A DNA stretch of 64,000 bases from Brachypodium distachyon (Eukaryota > Streptophyta > Magnoliopsida > Poales > Poaceae), in the NCBI RefSeq assembly GCF_000005505.3, contig NC_016133.3, positions 25,193,008 through 25,257,007 on the forward strand. Direction: 5' to 3'. Below are positions 21,959-36,900 of this stretch, piece after piece (position 1 is the stretch's first letter; the number at the start of each line of letters is the position of its first letter). The translations under genes and the position numbers were made by a program. A model generated the notes under the pieces. The model made no database searches. It saw only the letters and a list, made by a program, of their open reading frames with translations, and was not told where the DNA came from.

Positions 21959-24900
21959 ATGCCTCCGAGACGCCGGAACCCCGCCAACAACGCTGAGGCT
22001 AACAATGCCGAAGCTGACGGAAACGCTGCCACCATGCAATAGTTATTGGCCGCTCAGACCCAATTCTTCCAGATGATCACCCAACAGTTGGCCAACAACA
22101 ACAACAACAACCAGCAGAACCACAACAACCAGCAGCACCACCCACCCCAAGTGGATATGCTGACCAGATTTCTACGTTTGCGCCCGCCCACTTTTTCCAG
22201 CTCCACTGAGCCTATTATGGCTGACGATTGGCTCCGGTCAGTCAACAAGAACTTGGTCATCATCAACTGCACTGACGAAGAGAAGGTGCGGTTTGCAGCT
22301 CATCTGTTAGAAGGACCCGCAGCATCTTGGTGGGAGAATTTTCAGATTACCACCCCCATCAAGGATGTCACCTGGGACATGTTCCAGGAAGCCTTCCGCA
22401 CCGCCCACATCTCTGCGGGAGTGCTCAGCTTGAAGAAGAAGGAGTTTCACAGGCTACGACAAGGAAGCCGCTCTGTGTCGGAGTACATAAAAGTATTCAA
22501 CCAGCTGTCCCGCTATGCACCGGATGATGTGAACACCGATGCCAAGCGCATGGAGAAGTTTTTGGACGGCCTGAACGACGAGCTGTCAGTTCAACTTGCT
22601 ATTGTTTACACCCCCACTTACCAGTCTTTGATTGACAAGGCCATCATTCTGGAGAGTAAGCTCACTCAGATGGAGAGCCGCAAGAAGAGATTTCACCAAG
22701 GGGGCTCTCACACGGGCCGCACCAGAAGCAGCGCACCTCCTATGACGGAAGTGGCAGTTCCTCCTTGAGCAGGAACGGGAACCAGAATAGCCACTGCAGT
22801 GGGGAAAATAGTCACCACCACCGCCAGGGAAGCCAAGGACACCACCATCAGGGTGGCAATGTGAATCGACACCATCAACAGCACCAGTTCGCTCGCCCAA
22901 GGCCCATCAATGGCAACGGGAACGGCAGGAACAACGGCAATGGCCAGAACAACAATGGTCAGAACCACAATGCCAATAAGGACATGAGCAAGGTGGAGTG
23001 CTACAAGTGTCACAAGATGGGACACTATGCCACCAACTGTCCGGACAACCAGGATGGCACTGGGAACAAGCCCAATCCATTCCAGAAGGGCCACGTGAAT
23101 CACGTGGATGTAGAAGAGATCACCGAGGAACCAGGTATCATACTTGGCACCTTCCACATTAATGCTTATGAAGTACTAGTTCTATTTGACACTGGAGCAT
23201 CGCATTCATTCATTTCAAGAGTATTAGTAGAAAGAGGCAAATTACCCTCTAAGACCATGGCTAGACCCATGAAAGTGAACTCACCGGGTGGAACAATACT
23301 AGCAACCCGACACTGTCGCCAGCTACCCCTAAGTATTGGGAGACACATTTTTCCCTCTGATCTCATAGTTATAGATTCCCGAGGACTGGACCTAATCTTG
23401 GGAATGGACTGGTTGACCTTATATGAAGGATTAGTAGATTGTGCCCAGAGGACTGTCACACTCACAACTCCAGACAAGAAACGCATCCGGTACAAGTCAA
23501 CCCATGAGCTTAAGAAACCCAAGGTTAATGCTCTTAAGGGGGTTAGCATGGACGAAGTACCAATAGTGAAGGAATACCCAGACGTGTTTCCAGAGGAATT
23601 ACCAGGCATGCCACCGGATCGTGATGTGGAGTTCCTTATTGAGTTAATGCCAGGAAGTGGACCCATAGCAAAGAGACCATATAAGATGGCTGTGGACGAG
23701 TTGAAAGAATTGAAGAAGCAGCTAGCTGAACAGTTAGCGAAAGGGTTCATCCGCCCCAGTTCATCACCGTGGGGAGCACCTGTCCTGTTTGTAGAAAAGA
23801 AGGACAAGAGCCAACGGATGTGCATTGACTATCGTTCACTCAACGAGGTGACGATAAAGAATAAGTATCCTTTGCCAATAACCAATGATTTATTCGACCA
23901 GTTGAAGGGAGCTCAAGTGTTCTCAAAGATCGATCTGCGATCAGGATATTTTCAGTTGAAAATTCGGGAGATGGATATACCCAAGACGGCATTCACCACT
24001 AGGTATGGACTGTACGAGTACACCGTCGTGCCTTTTGGATTGACTAATGCACCTGCATACTTCATGAACATGATGAACAAGGTGTTCATGGAATTCTTGG
24101 ACAAGATTGTCGTGGTTTTCATAGATGACATCTTGATATATTCCAAGAGCAAAGAGGAACATGAGCAGCATCTGCGCATGATTTTAGAGAAGTTGAGAAC
24201 GCACCAGCTGTACGCCAAATTCAGCAAGTGTGAATTTTGGTTATCAGAAGTCAGCTTTCTTGGACGCATAGTGTCAGGAGCCGGAGTAGCCGTTGACCCA
24301 GCTAAGGTTGCAGCAGTTACGGAATGGGAGGCACCGAAGAACGTCGGAGAAGTCTGCAGTTTCCTTGGACTTGCTGGTTATTACCGGAGGTTCATTGAGA
24401 ATTTCTCCAAAATAGTGAAACCCATGACTGAGCTCTTAAAGAAGGAAAAGAAGTTTACCTGGAATGAGAACTGTGAAGAAAGTTTCCATGAATTGAAGAA
24501 AAGACTAGTGTCCGCACCCATCCTTGTTTTGCCTGACCTACAAGAGGATTTTCAAGTATACTGTGACGCCTCACGTCAAGGATTGAGAGGAGTGTTAATG
24601 CAAGGAGGAAGAGTTGTAGCGTATGCTTCGCGACAACTAAAGAGCCACGAAGGCAACTATCCCACTCATGACTTGGAGTTAGCATCAGTAGTGCACGATT
24701 TGAAGACCTGGAGGCACTATCTGATGGGAAAGCACTGTGAGCTGTTTACTGACCACAAGAGTCTGAAGTACATTTTCACTCAGAAGGAGTTGAATTTGAG
24801 GCAGAGAAGATGGTTAGAACTGATAAAAGATTATGACTTGAATTTACAATACCATCCAGGCAAGGCTAATGTAGTAGCCGATGCATTCAGCAGCAAGGGC

Positions 24901-24968
24901 TACATAAATGGACTAACAGCTGGAGAATTACCACCAGAGTTGTGCGAACAGTTCAAAGACCTCAGAAG
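21959..24968 (+). pseudogene. Tekay/Del-like gag-pol, decayed and 3'-truncated
   Basis: Gag starts at ATG 21959 (MPPRRRNPANNAEANNAEAD), which directly follows CCCTAAACAG. An in-frame TAG (22040-22042) stops it after 27 codons. The frame then runs to 22768, where a small indel between about 22700 and 22735 shifts it into the frame of 22765-24968. Motifs seen: Gln/Asn-rich gag N-terminus, retrotransposon gag core (DDWLRSVNKNL to LSRYAPDDV), CCHC knuckle [14 protein letters not shown] (22999), protease FDTGAS (23188), [11 protein letters not shown] (24118), and RNase H with YCDASRQG and FTDHKSLKY. Translation leaves the element at about 24968 and enters satellite, so integrase, chromodomain, 3' LTR and right target duplication are missing. 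The spacer between orf0 and gag (21628-21958) is non-coding. Confidence 0.9.
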
Positions 24969-27900
24969 TGTCCGTCCAAGTGAGGTACCATGCCTAGCGA
25001 GTCCGTATAAGTGGTCTAGTCTTGTTTCGCTTCGATGAGTAGCTTTGTTTGGTGTGCTCATCCTAGGAGCTCAAATGGACACGTTCCGTATCAAAGTTTA
25101 GCACCGACTCCGATTTGCCCGAATTGTCCGGCCTAGTGAGGGACCATGCCTAGTGAGTCCGTACAAGTGGTCTAGTCTTGTTTCCCTTCGATGAGTAGCT
25201 TTATTTGGTGTGCTCATCCTAGTACCTCGAATGGCCACGTTTCGGATTAAAGTTTAGCACAGACTCCGATTTGCCCGAATTGTCCGTCCTACTGAAGTAC
25301 CATGCCTAGCGAGTCCGTACAAGTTGTCTAGTCTTGTTTCGCATCGATGAGTAGCTTTGTTTGGTGTGCTCATACTAGGACCTCAAATGTACACGTTCCG
25401 TATCAAAGTTTAGCACCGACTCCGATTTGCCCAAATTTTCCGGCCTAGTGAGGGACCATGCCTAGCGAGTCCGCACAACTGGTCTAGCCTTGTTTCACTT
25501 CGATGAGTAGCTTTGTTTGGTGTGCTCATCCTAGTACCTCGAATGGACACGTTCCGGATCAAAGTTTAGCACAGACTCCGATTTGCCCGAATTGTCCGTC
25601 CTAGTGAGGTACCATGCCTAGCGAGTCCGTACAAGTTCTCTAGTCTTGTTTCGCTTCGGTGAGGAGCTTTGTTTGGTGTGCTCATACTAGGACCTCAAAT
25701 GTACACGTTCCGGATCAAAGGATCGCACCGACTCCGATTTGGCCGGATTATCCGTCCTTGTGAGGGACCATGCCTAGCGAGTCCGTACAAGTGGTCTAGT
25801 GTTGTTTCGCTTCGATAAGTAGCATTCTTTGGTGTGCTCATCCTAGGATCTCAAATGGACATGTTCCGTATCAAAGTTTAGCACCGACTTCGATTTGCCC
25901 GTATTGTCCGTCCTAGTGAGGGACCACGCCTAGCGAGTCCGTACAAGTGGCCTAGTCTTGTTTCGCTTCGGTGAGTAGCTTTGTTTGGTGTGCTCATCCT
26001 AGGACCTCAAATGGACACGTTCCGAATCAAAGTTTAGCATCGACTCCGATTTGCCCGAATTGTCCATCCTAGTGAGGGACCATGCCTAGCGAGTCCGTAC
26101 AACTTGTCTAGTCTTGTTTCACTTCCCTAAGTAGCTTTGTTTGGTGTGCTCCACCTAGGACCTCAAATGGACACGTTCCGTATAAAAGTTTAGCACCGAC
26201 TCCGATTTGCCCGAATTGTCCGGCCTAGTGAGGGACCATGACTAGCGAGTCCGTACAAGTGGTCTAGTCTTGTTTCGCTTCGGTGAGTAGCTTTGTTTGA
26301 TGTGCTCATCCTAGGACCTCAAATGGACACGTTCCGGATCAAAGTTTAGCATCTGCTCCGATTTGCCCGAATTGTCCGTCCTAGTGATGGACCATGCCTA
26401 GCGAGTCCGTACAAGTTGTCTAGTCTTGTTTCGCTTCGATAAGTAGCTTTGTTTGCTGTGCTCATCCTAGGACCTCAAATGGACACGTTCCATATCAAAG
26501 TTTAGCACCGACTCTGATTTGCCCGAATTGTCCGGCCTAATGAGGGACCATGCCTAGCGAGTCCGTACACGTGGTCTAGTCTTGTTTCACTTTGATGAGT
26601 TGCTTTGTTTGGTGTGCTTCATCCTAGTACCTCGAATGGACACGTTCCGGATCAAAGTTTAGCACCGACTCCGATTTGCCCGAGTTGTCCGTCCTAGTGA
26701 GGTACCATGCCTAGCGAGTCCGTACAAGTTGTCTAGTCTTGATTCGCATCGATGAGTAGCTTTGTTTGGTGTGCTCATACTAGGACCTCAAATGTGCACG
26801 TTCCGGATCAAAGGATAGCATCGTCTCTGATTTTGCCGGATTGTCCGTCCTAGTGAGGGACCATGCCTGCAAGTCCGTACAAGGGTCTAGTGTTGTTTCG
26901 CTTCGATAAGTAGCATCGTTTGGTGTGCTCATCCTAGGAGCTCAAATGGACAGGTTCCGTATCAAAGTTTAGCACCGACTCCGATTTGGCCGTATTGTCC
27001 GTCCTAGTGAGGGACCACGCCTAGCGAGTCCGTACAAGTAGTCTAGTCTTGTTTCGCTTCGGTGAGTAGCTTTGTTTGGTGTGCTCATCCTAGGACCTCA
27101 AATGCACACGTTCCGAATCAAAGTTTAGCATCGACTCCGATTTGCCCGAATTGTCCGTCCTAGTGAGGGACCATGCCTGCAAGTCCGTACAAGTTGTCTA
27201 GTCTTGTTTCGCTTCGATAAGTACCTTTGTTCGGTCTGCTAATCCTAGGACCTCTAATGGACACGTTCCATATCAAAGTTTAGCACCGACTCCGATTTGC
27301 CCGAATTGTCCGGCCTAATGAGGGACCATGCCTAGCGAGTCCGTACAAGTGGTCTAGTCTTGTTTCGCTTCGATGAGTTGCATTGTTTGGTGTGCTTCAT
27401 CCTAGTACCTCGAATGGACACGTTCCGGATCAAAGTTTATCACCGACTCCGATTTGCCCGAGTTGTCCGTCCTAGTGAGGTACCATGCCTAGCGAGTCCG
27501 TACAAGTTGTCTAGTCTTGATTCGCATCGATGAGTAGCTTTGTTTGGTGTGCTCATACTAGGACCTCAAATGTGCACGTTCCGGATCAAAGGATAGCATC
27601 GTCTCTGATTTTGCCGGATTGTCCGTCCTAGTGAGGGACCATGCCTGCAAGTCCGTACAAGGGTCTAGTGTTGTTTCGCTTCGATAAGTAGCATCGTTTG
27701 GTGTGCTCATCCTAGGAGCTCAAATGGACAGGTTCCGTATCAAAGTTTAGCACCGACTCCGATTTGCCCGTATTGTCCGTCCTAGTGAGGGACCACGCCT
27801 AGCGAGTCCTTACAAGTGGTCTAGTCTTGTTTCGCTTCGGTGAGTAGCTTTGTTTGGTGTGCTCATCCTAGGACCTCAAATGGACACGTTCCGAATCAAA

Positions 27901-30900
27901 GTTTAGCATCGACTCCGATTTGCCCGACTTGTTCGGCCTAGTGAGGGACCATGACTAGCGAGTCCGTAGAAGTGGTCTAGTCTTGTTTCGCTTTGGTGAG
28001 TAGCTTTGTTTGGTGTGCTCATCCTAGGACCTCAAATGGACACGTTCCGGATCAAAGTTTAGCATTTACTCCGATTTGCCCGAATTGTCCGTCCTAGTGA
28101 GGGACCATGCCTAGCGAGTCCGTACAAGGTGTCTAGTCTTGTTTCGCTTCGATGAGTAGCTTTGTTTGGTGTGCTAATCCTAGGACCTCAAATGGACACG
28201 TTCCGAATCAAAGTTTAGCATCAACTCCGATTTGCCCGAATTGTCCGTCCTACAGAGGGACCATGCCTAGCGAGTACGTACAAGCGGTCTAGTCTTGTTT
28301 GGCTTCGATAAGTAGCTTTGTTTGGTGTGCTCCACCGAGGACCTCAAATGGACACGTTCCGTATCAAAGTTTAGCACCGACTCCGATTTGCCCGAATTGT
28401 CCATCCTAGTGAGGGACCATGCCTAGCGAGTCCGTACAACTTGTCTAGTCTTGTTTCCCTTCCCTAAGTAGCTTTGTTTGGTGTGCTCCACCTAGGACCT
28501 CAAATGGACACGTTCCATATAAAAGTTTAGCACCGACTCCGATTTGCCCGAATTGTTCGGCCTAGTGAGGGACCATGACTAGCGAGTCCGTACAAGTTGT
28601 CTAGTCTTGTTCCGCTTCGATAAGTAGCTTTGTTTGGTGTGCTCATCCTAGGACCTCAAATGGACACGTTCCATATCAAAGTTTAGTACCGACTCCGATT
28701 TGCCCGAGTTGTCCGTCCTAGTGAGGTACCATGGCTAGCGAGTCCGTACAAGTTGTCTAGTCTTGATTCGCATCGATGAGTAGCTTTGTTTGGTGTGCTC
28801 ATACTAGGACCTCACATGTGCACGTTCCGGATCAAAGGATAGCATCGACTCTGATTTTGCCGGATTGTCCGTCCTAGTGAGGGACCATGCCTGCAAGTCC
28901 GTACAAGGGGTCTAGTGTTGTTTCGCTTCGATAAGTAGCATCGTTTGGTGTGCTCATCCTAGGAGCTCAAATGGACAGGTTCCATATCAAAGATTAGCAC
29001 CGACTCCGATTTGCCCGTATTGTCCGTCCTAGTGAGGGACCACCCCTAGCGAGTCCGTACAAGTGGTCTAGTCTTGTTTCGCTTCGGTGAGTAGCTTTGT
29101 TTGGTGTGCTCATCCTAGGACCTCAAATGGACACGTTCCGAATCAAAGTTTAGCATCGACTCCGATTTGCCCGAATTGTCCGTCCTAGTGAGGGACCATC
29201 CCTGCATGTCCGTACAAGTTGTCTAGTCTTGTTACGCTTCGATAAGTACCTTTGTTTGGTGTGCTAATCCTAGGACCTCTAATGGACACGTTCCATATCA
29301 AAGTTTAGCACCGACTCCGATTTGCCCGAATTGTCCGGCCTAATGACGGACCATGCCTAGCGAGTCCATACAAGTGGTCTAGTCTTGTTTCGCTTCGATG
29401 AGTTGCTTTGTTTGGTGTGCTTCATCCTATTACCTCGAATGGACACGTTCCGGATCAAAGTTTAGCACCGACTCCGATTTGCCCGAGTTGTCCGTCCTAT
29501 TGAGGTACCATGCCTAGCGAGTCCGTACAAGTTGTCTAGTCTTGATTCGCATCGATGAGTAGCTTTGTTTGGTGTGCTCATACTAGGACCTCAAATGTGC
29601 ACGTTCCGGATCAAAGGATAGCATCGACTCTGATTTTGCCGGATTGTCCGTCCTAGTGAGGGACCATGCCTGCATGTCCGTACAAGTGGTCTAGTGTTGT
29701 TTCGCTTCGATAAGTAGCATCGTTTGGTGTGCTCATCCTAGGAGCTCAAATGGACAGGTTCCGTATCAAAGTTTAGCACCGACTCCGATTTGCCCGTATT
29801 GTCCGTCCTAGTGAGGGACCACGCCTAGCAAGTCCGTACAAGTGGTCTAGTCTTGTTTCGCTTCGGTGAGTAGCTTTGTTTGGTGTGCTCATCCTAGGAC
29901 CTCAAATGGACACGTTCCGAATCAAAGTTTAGCATCTACTCCGATTTGCCCGAATTGTCCGTCCTACAGAGGGACCATGCCTAGCGAGTACGTACAAGCG
30001 GTCTAGTCTTGTTTAGCTTCGATAAGTAGCTTTGTTTGGTGTGCTCCACCTAGGACCTCAAATGGACACGTTCCGTATCAAAGTTTAGCACCGACTCCGA
30101 TTCGCCCGAATTATCCGGCCTAGTGAGGGACCATGACTAGCGAGTCCGTACAAGTGGTCTAGTCTTGTTTCGCTTCGGTGAGTAGCTTTGTTTGGTGTGC
30201 TAATCCTAGGACCTCAAATGGACACGTTCCGGATCAAAGTTTAGCATCTACTCCGATTTGCCCAAATTGTCCGTCCTAGTGAGGGACCATGCCTAGCGAG
30301 TCCGTACAAGTTGTCTAGTCTTGTTTCGCTTCGATAAGTAGCTTTGTTTGGTGTGCTCATCCTAGGACCTCAAATGGACACGTTCCATATCAAAGTTTAG
30401 CACCGACTCCGATTTGCCCGAATTGTCCGGCCTAATGAGGGACCATGCCTAGCGAGTCCGTACAAGTGGTCTAGTCTTGTTTCCCTTCGATAAGTAGCAT
30501 CCTTTGTTGTGCTCATCCTAGGAGCTCAAATGGACAGGTTCCGTATAAAAGATTAGCACCGACTCCGATTTGCCCGTATTGTCCGTCCTAGTGAGGGACC
30601 ACGCCTAGCGAGTCCGTACAAGTGGTCTAGTCTTGTTTCGCTTCGGTGAGTAGCTTTGTTTGGTGTGCTCATCCAAGGAGCTCAAATGGACAGGTTCCGT
30701 ATTAAAGTTTAGGACCGACTCCGATTTGGCCGTATTGTCCGTCCTAGTGAGGGACCACGCCTAGCGAGTCCGTACAAGCGGTCTAGTCTTGTTTCGCTTC
30801 GGTGAGTAGCTTTGTTTGGTGTGCTCATCCTAAGACCTCAAATGGACACGTTCCGAATCAAAGTTTAGCATCGACTCTGATTTGCCCGAATTGTCCGTCC

Positions 30901-33900
30901 TAGTGAGGGACCATGCTTGCAAGTCCGTACAAGTTGTCTAGTCTTGATTCGCATCGATGAGTAGCTTTGTTTGGTGTGCTCATACTAGGACCTCAAATGT
31001 GCACGTTCCGGATCAAAGGATAGCATCGACTCTTATTTTGCCGGATTGTCCGTCCTAGTCAGGGACGATGCCTAGCGAGTACGTACAAGCGGTCTAGTCT
31101 TATTTAGCTTCGATAAGTAGCTTTGTTTGGGGTGCTCCACCTAGGACCTCAAATGAACACGTTCCGTATCAAAGTTTAGCACCGACTCCGATTTGCCCGA
31201 ATTGTCCGGCCTAATGAGGGACCATGCCTAGCGAGTCCGTACAAGTGGTCTAGTCTTGTTTCGCTTCGATGAGTTGGTTTGTTTGGTGTGCTTCATCCTA
31301 GTACCTCGAATGGACACGTTCCGGATCAAAGTTTAGCACCGACTCCGATTTGCCCGAGTTGTCCGTCCTAGTGAGGTACCATGCCTAGCGAGTCCGTACA
31401 AGTTGTCTAGTCTTGATTCGCATCGATGAGTAGCTTTGTTTGGTGTGCTCATACTAGGACCTCAAATGTGCACGTTCCGGATCAAAGGATAGCATCGACT
31501 CTTATTTTGCCGGATTGTCCGTCCTAGTGAGGGACCATGCCTAGCGAGTACGTACAAGCGGTCTAGTCTTATTTAGCTTCGATAAGTAGCTTTGTTTGGT
31601 GTGCTCCACCTAGGACCTCAAATGGACACGTTCCGTATCAAAGTTTAGCACCGACTCCGATTTGCCCGAATTGTCCGGCCTAATGAGGGACCATGCCTAG
31701 CGAGTCCGTACAAGTGGTCTAGTCTTGTTTCGCTTCGATGAGTTGCTTTGTTTGGTGTGCTTCATCCTAGTACCTCGAATGGACACGTTCCGGATCAAAG
31801 TTTAGCACCGACTCCGATTTGCCCGAGTTGTCCGTCCTAGTGAGGTACCATGCCTAGCGAGTCCGTACAAGTTGTCTAGTCTTGATTCGCATCGATGAGT
31901 AGCTTTGTTTGGTGTGCTCATACTAGGACCTCAAATGTGCACGTTCCGGATCAAAGGATAGCATCGACTCTTATTTTGCCGGATTGTCCGTCCTAGTGAG
32001 GGACCATGCCTGCAAGTCCGTACAAGTGGTCTAGTGTTGTTTCTCTTCGATAAGTAGCATCATTTGTTGTGCTCATCCTAGGAGCTCAAATGGACAGGTT
32101 CCGTATCAAAGATTAGCACCGACTCCGATTTGCCCGTATTGGCCGTCCTAGTGAGGGACCACGCCTAGCGAGTCCGTACAAGTGGTCTAGTCTTGATTCG
32201 CTTCGGTGAGTAGTTTTGTTTGGTGTGCTCATCCAAGGAGCTCAAATGGACAGGTTCCGTCTTAAAGTTTAGCACCGACTCCGATTTGGCCGTATTGTCC
32301 GTCCTAGTGAGGGACCACGCCTAGCGAGTCCGTGCAAGTGGTCTAGTCTTGTTTCTCTTCGGTGAGTAGCTTTGTTTGGTGTGCTCATCCTAGGACCTCA
32401 AATGGACACGTTCCGAATCAAAGTTTAGCATCGACTCCGATTTGCCCGAATTGTCCGTCCTAGTGAGGGACCATGCCTAGCGAGTCCGTACAAGTTGTCT
32501 AGTCTTGTTTCGCTTCGATAAGTACCTTTGTTTGGTGTGCTAATCCTAGGACCTCTAATGGACACGTTCCATATCAAAGTTTAGCACCGACTCCGATTTG
32601 CCCAAATTGTCCGGCCTAATGAGGGACCATGCCTAGCGAGTCCGTACAAGCGGTCTAGTCTTGTTTCGCTTCGATGAGTTGGTTTGTTTGGTGTGCTTCA
32701 TCCTAGTACCTCGAATGGACACGTTTCGGATCAAAGTTTAGCACCGACTCCGATTTGCCCGAGTTGTCCGTCCTAGTGAGGTACCATGCCTAGCGAGTCC
32801 GTACAAGTTGTCTAGTCTTGATTCGCATCGATGAGTAGCTTTGTTTGGTGTGCTCATACTAGGACCTCAAATGTGCACGTTCCGGATCAAAGGATAGAAT
32901 CGACTCTTATTTTGCCGGATTGTCCGTCCTAGTGAGGGACCATGCCTAGCGAGTACGTACAAGCGGTCTAGTCTTATTTAGCTTCGATAAGTAGCTTTGT
33001 TTGGTGTGCTCCACCTAGGACCTCAAATGGACACGTTCCGTATCAAAGTTTAGCACCGACTCCGATTTGCCAGAATTGTCCGGCCTAATGAGGGACCATG
33101 CCTCGCGAGTCTGTACAAGTGGTCTAGTCTTGTTTCGCTTCGATGAGTTGCTTTGTTTGGTGTGCTTCATCCTAGTACCTCGAATGGACACGTTCCGGAT
33201 CAAAGTTTAGCACCGACTCCGATTTGCCCGAGTTGTCCGTCCTAGTGAGGTACCATGCCTAGCGAGCCCGTACAAGTTGTCTAGTCTTGATTCGCATCGA
33301 TGAGTAGCTTTGTTTGGTGTGCTCATACTAGGACCTCAAATGTGCACGTTCCGGATCAAAGGATAGCATCGACTCTTATTTTGCCGGATTGTCCGTCCTA
33401 GTGAGGGACCATGCCTGCAAGTCCGTACAAGTGGTCTAGTGTTGTTTCTCTTCGATAAGTAGCATCATTTGTTGTGCTCATCCTAGGAGCTCAAATGGAC
33501 AGGTTCCGTATCAAAGATTAGCACCGACTCCGATTTGCCCGTATTGGCCGTCCTAGTGAGGGACCCCGCCTAGCGAGTCCGTACAAGTGGTCTAGTCTTG
33601 TTTCGCTTCGGTGAGTAGCTTTGTTTGGTGTGCTCATCCAAGGAGCTCAAATGGACAGGTTCCGTCTTAAAGTTTAGCACCGACTCCGATTTGGCCGTAT
33701 TGTCCGTCCTAGTGAGGGACCACGCCTAGCGAGTCCGTGCAAGTGGTCTAGTCTTGTTTCTCTTCGGTGAGTAGCTTTGTTTGGTGTGCTCATCCTAGGA
33801 CCTCAAATGGACACGTTCCGAATCAAAGTTTAGCATCGACTCCGATTTGCCCGAATTGTCCGTCCTAGTGAGGGACCATGCCTAGCGAGTCCGTACAAGT

Positions 33901-36900
33901 TGTCTAGTCTTGTTTCGCTTCGATAAGTACCTTTGTTTGGTGTGCTAATCCTAGGACCTCTAATGGACACGTTCCATATCAAAGTTTAGCACCGACTCCG
34001 ATTTGCCCAAATTGTCCGGCCTAATGAGGGACCATGCCTAGCGAGTCCGTACAAGTGGTCTAGTCTTGTTTCGCTTCGATGAGTTGGTTTGTTTGGTGTG
34101 CTTCATCCAGGTACCTCGAATGGACACGTTCCGGATCAAAGTTTAGCACCGACTCCGATTTGCCCGAGTTGTCCGTCCTAGTGAGGTACCATGCCTAGCG
34201 AGTCCGTACAAGTTGTCTAGTCTTGATTCGCATCGATGAGTAGCTTTGTTTGGTGTGCTCATCCAAGGAGCTCAAATGGACAGGTTCCGTATTAAAGTTT
34301 AGCACCGACTCCGATTTGGCCGTATTGTCCGTCCTAGTGAGGGACCATGCCTAGCGAGTACGTACAAGCGGTCTAGTCTTATTTAGCTTCGATAAGTAGC
34401 TTTGTTTGGTGTGCTCCACTTAGGACCTCAAATGGACACGTTCCGAATCAAAGTTTAGCATCGACTCCGATTTGCCCGAATTGTCCGTCCTAGTGAGGGA
34501 CCATGCCTGCAAGTCCGTACAAGTTGTCTAGTCTTGATTCGCATCGATGAGTAGCTTTGTTTGGTGTGCTCATACTAGGACCTCAAATGTGCACGTTCCG
34601 GATCAAAGGATAGCATCGACTCTTATTTTGCCGGATTGTCCGTCCTAGTGAGGGACGATGCCTAGCGAGTACGTACAAGCGGTCTAGTCTTATTTAGCTT
34701 CGATAAGTAGCTTTGATTGGGGTGCTCCACCTAGGACCTCAAATGAACACGTTCCGTATCAAAGTTTAGCACCGACTCCGATTTGCCCGAATTGTCCGGC
34801 CTAATGAGGGACCATGCCTAGCGAGTCCGTACAAGTGGTCTAGTCTTGTTTCGCTTCGATGAGTTGGTTTGTTTGGTGTGCTTCATCCTAGTACCTCGAA
34901 TGGACACGTTCCGGATCAAAGTTTAGCACCGACTCCGATTTGCCCGAGTTGTCCGTCCTAGTGAGGTACCATGCCTAGCGAGTCCGTACAAGTTGTCTAG
35001 TCTTGATTCGCATCGATGAGTAGCTTTGTTTGGTGTGCTCATACTAGGACCTCAAATGTGCACGTTCCGGATCAAAGGATAGCATCGACTCTTATTTTGC
35101 CGGATTGTCCGTCCTAGTGAGGGACCATGCCTGCAAGTCCGTACAAGTGGTCTAGTGTTGTTTCTCTTCGATAAGTAGCATCATTTGTTGTGCTCATCCT
35201 AGGAGCTCAAATGGACAGGTTCCGTATCAAAGATTAGCACCGACTCCGATTTGCCCGTATTGGCCGTCCTAGTGAGGGACCACGCCTAGCGAGTCCGTAC
35301 AAGTGGTCTAGTCTTGTTTCGCTTCGGTGAGTAGCTTTGTTTGGTGTGCTCATCCAAGGAGCTCAAATGGACAGGTTCCGTCTTAAAGTTTAGCACCGAC
35401 TCTGATTTGGCCGTATTGTCCGTCCTAGTGAGGGACCACGCCTAGCGAGTCCGTTCAAGTGGTCTAGTCTTGTTTCTCTTCGGTGAGTAGCTTTGTTTGG
35501 TGTGCTCATCCTGGGACCTCAAATGGACACGTTCCGAATCAAAGTTTAGCATCGACTCCGATTTGCCCGAATTGTCCGTCCTAGTGAGGGACCATGCCTA
35601 GCGAGTCCGTACAACTTGTCTAGTCTTGTTTCGCTTCCCTAAGTAGCTTTGTTTGGTGTGCTCCTCCTAGGACCTGAAACTGACACGTTCCGTATCAAAG
35701 TTTAGCACCGACTCCAATTTGCCCGAATTGTCCGGCCTAGTGAGGGACCATGACTAGCGAGTCCGTACAAGTGGTCTAGTCTTGATTCGCATCGATGAGT
35801 AGCTTTGTTTGGTGTGCTCATATTAGGACCTCACGTGTGCACGTTCCGGATCAAAGGATAGAATCGACTCTGATTTTGCCCGATTGTCCGTCCTAGTGAG
35901 GGACCATGCCTGCAAGTCCGTACAAGTGGTCTAGTGTTGTTTCTCTTCGATAAGTAGCATCGTTTGGTTTGCTCATCCTAGGAGCTCGAATGGACAGGTT
36001 CCGTATCAAAGATTAGCACCGACTCCGATTTGCCCGTATTGTCCGTCCTAGTGAGGGACCATGCCTAGCGAGTCCGTACAAGTGGTCTAGTCTTGTTTCA
36101 CTTCGGTGAGTAGCTTTGTTTGGTGTGCTCATCCTAGGACCTCAAATGGACACGTTCCGTATAGAAGTTTAGCACCGACTCCGATTTGCCCGAATTGTCC
36201 GGCCTAATGAGGGACCATGCCTACCGAGTCCGTACAAGTGGTCTAGTCTTGTTTCACTTCGATGAGTTTGCTTTGTTTGGTGTGCTTCATCCTAGTACCT
36301 CGAATGGACACGTTCCGTATCAAAGTTTAGCACCGACTCCGATTTGCCCGAATTGTCCGTCCTAGAGAGGGACCATGCCTAGCGAGTACGTACAAGCGGT
36401 CTAGTCTTGTTTAGCTTCGATCAGTAGCTTTGTTTGGTGTCCTCCACCTAGGACCTCAAATGGACACGTTCCGTATCAAAGTTTAGCACCGACTCCGATT
36501 TGCCCGAATTGTTCGGCCTAGTGAGGGACCATGACTAGCGAGTCCGTACAAGTGGTCTAGTCTTGTTTCGCTTTGGTGAGTAGCTTTGTTTGGTGTGCTC
36601 ATCCTAGGACCTCAAAGGGACACGTTCCGGATCAAAGTTTAGCATTTACTCCGATTTGCCCGTATTGTCCGTCCTAGTGAGGGACCATGCCTAGCGAGTC
36701 CGTACAAGTGGTCTAGTCTTGTTTCGCTTCGATGAGTAGCTTTGTTTGGTGTGCTCATCCTAGGACCTCAAATGGACACGTTCCGTATCAAAGTTTAGCA
36801 CCGACTCTGATTTGCCCGAATTGTCCGGCCTAGTGAGGGACAATGCCTAGCGAGTCCGTACAAGTGGTCTAGTCTTGTTTCGCTTCGATGAGTAGCTTTG

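Noticed and set aside
22700..22768. Programmed frameshift between gag and pol in element 2
   Set aside because: The shift lies inside gag before the zinc knuckle, and the sister element 1 is in a single frame there. No slippery site is evident. A simple indel explains it better.
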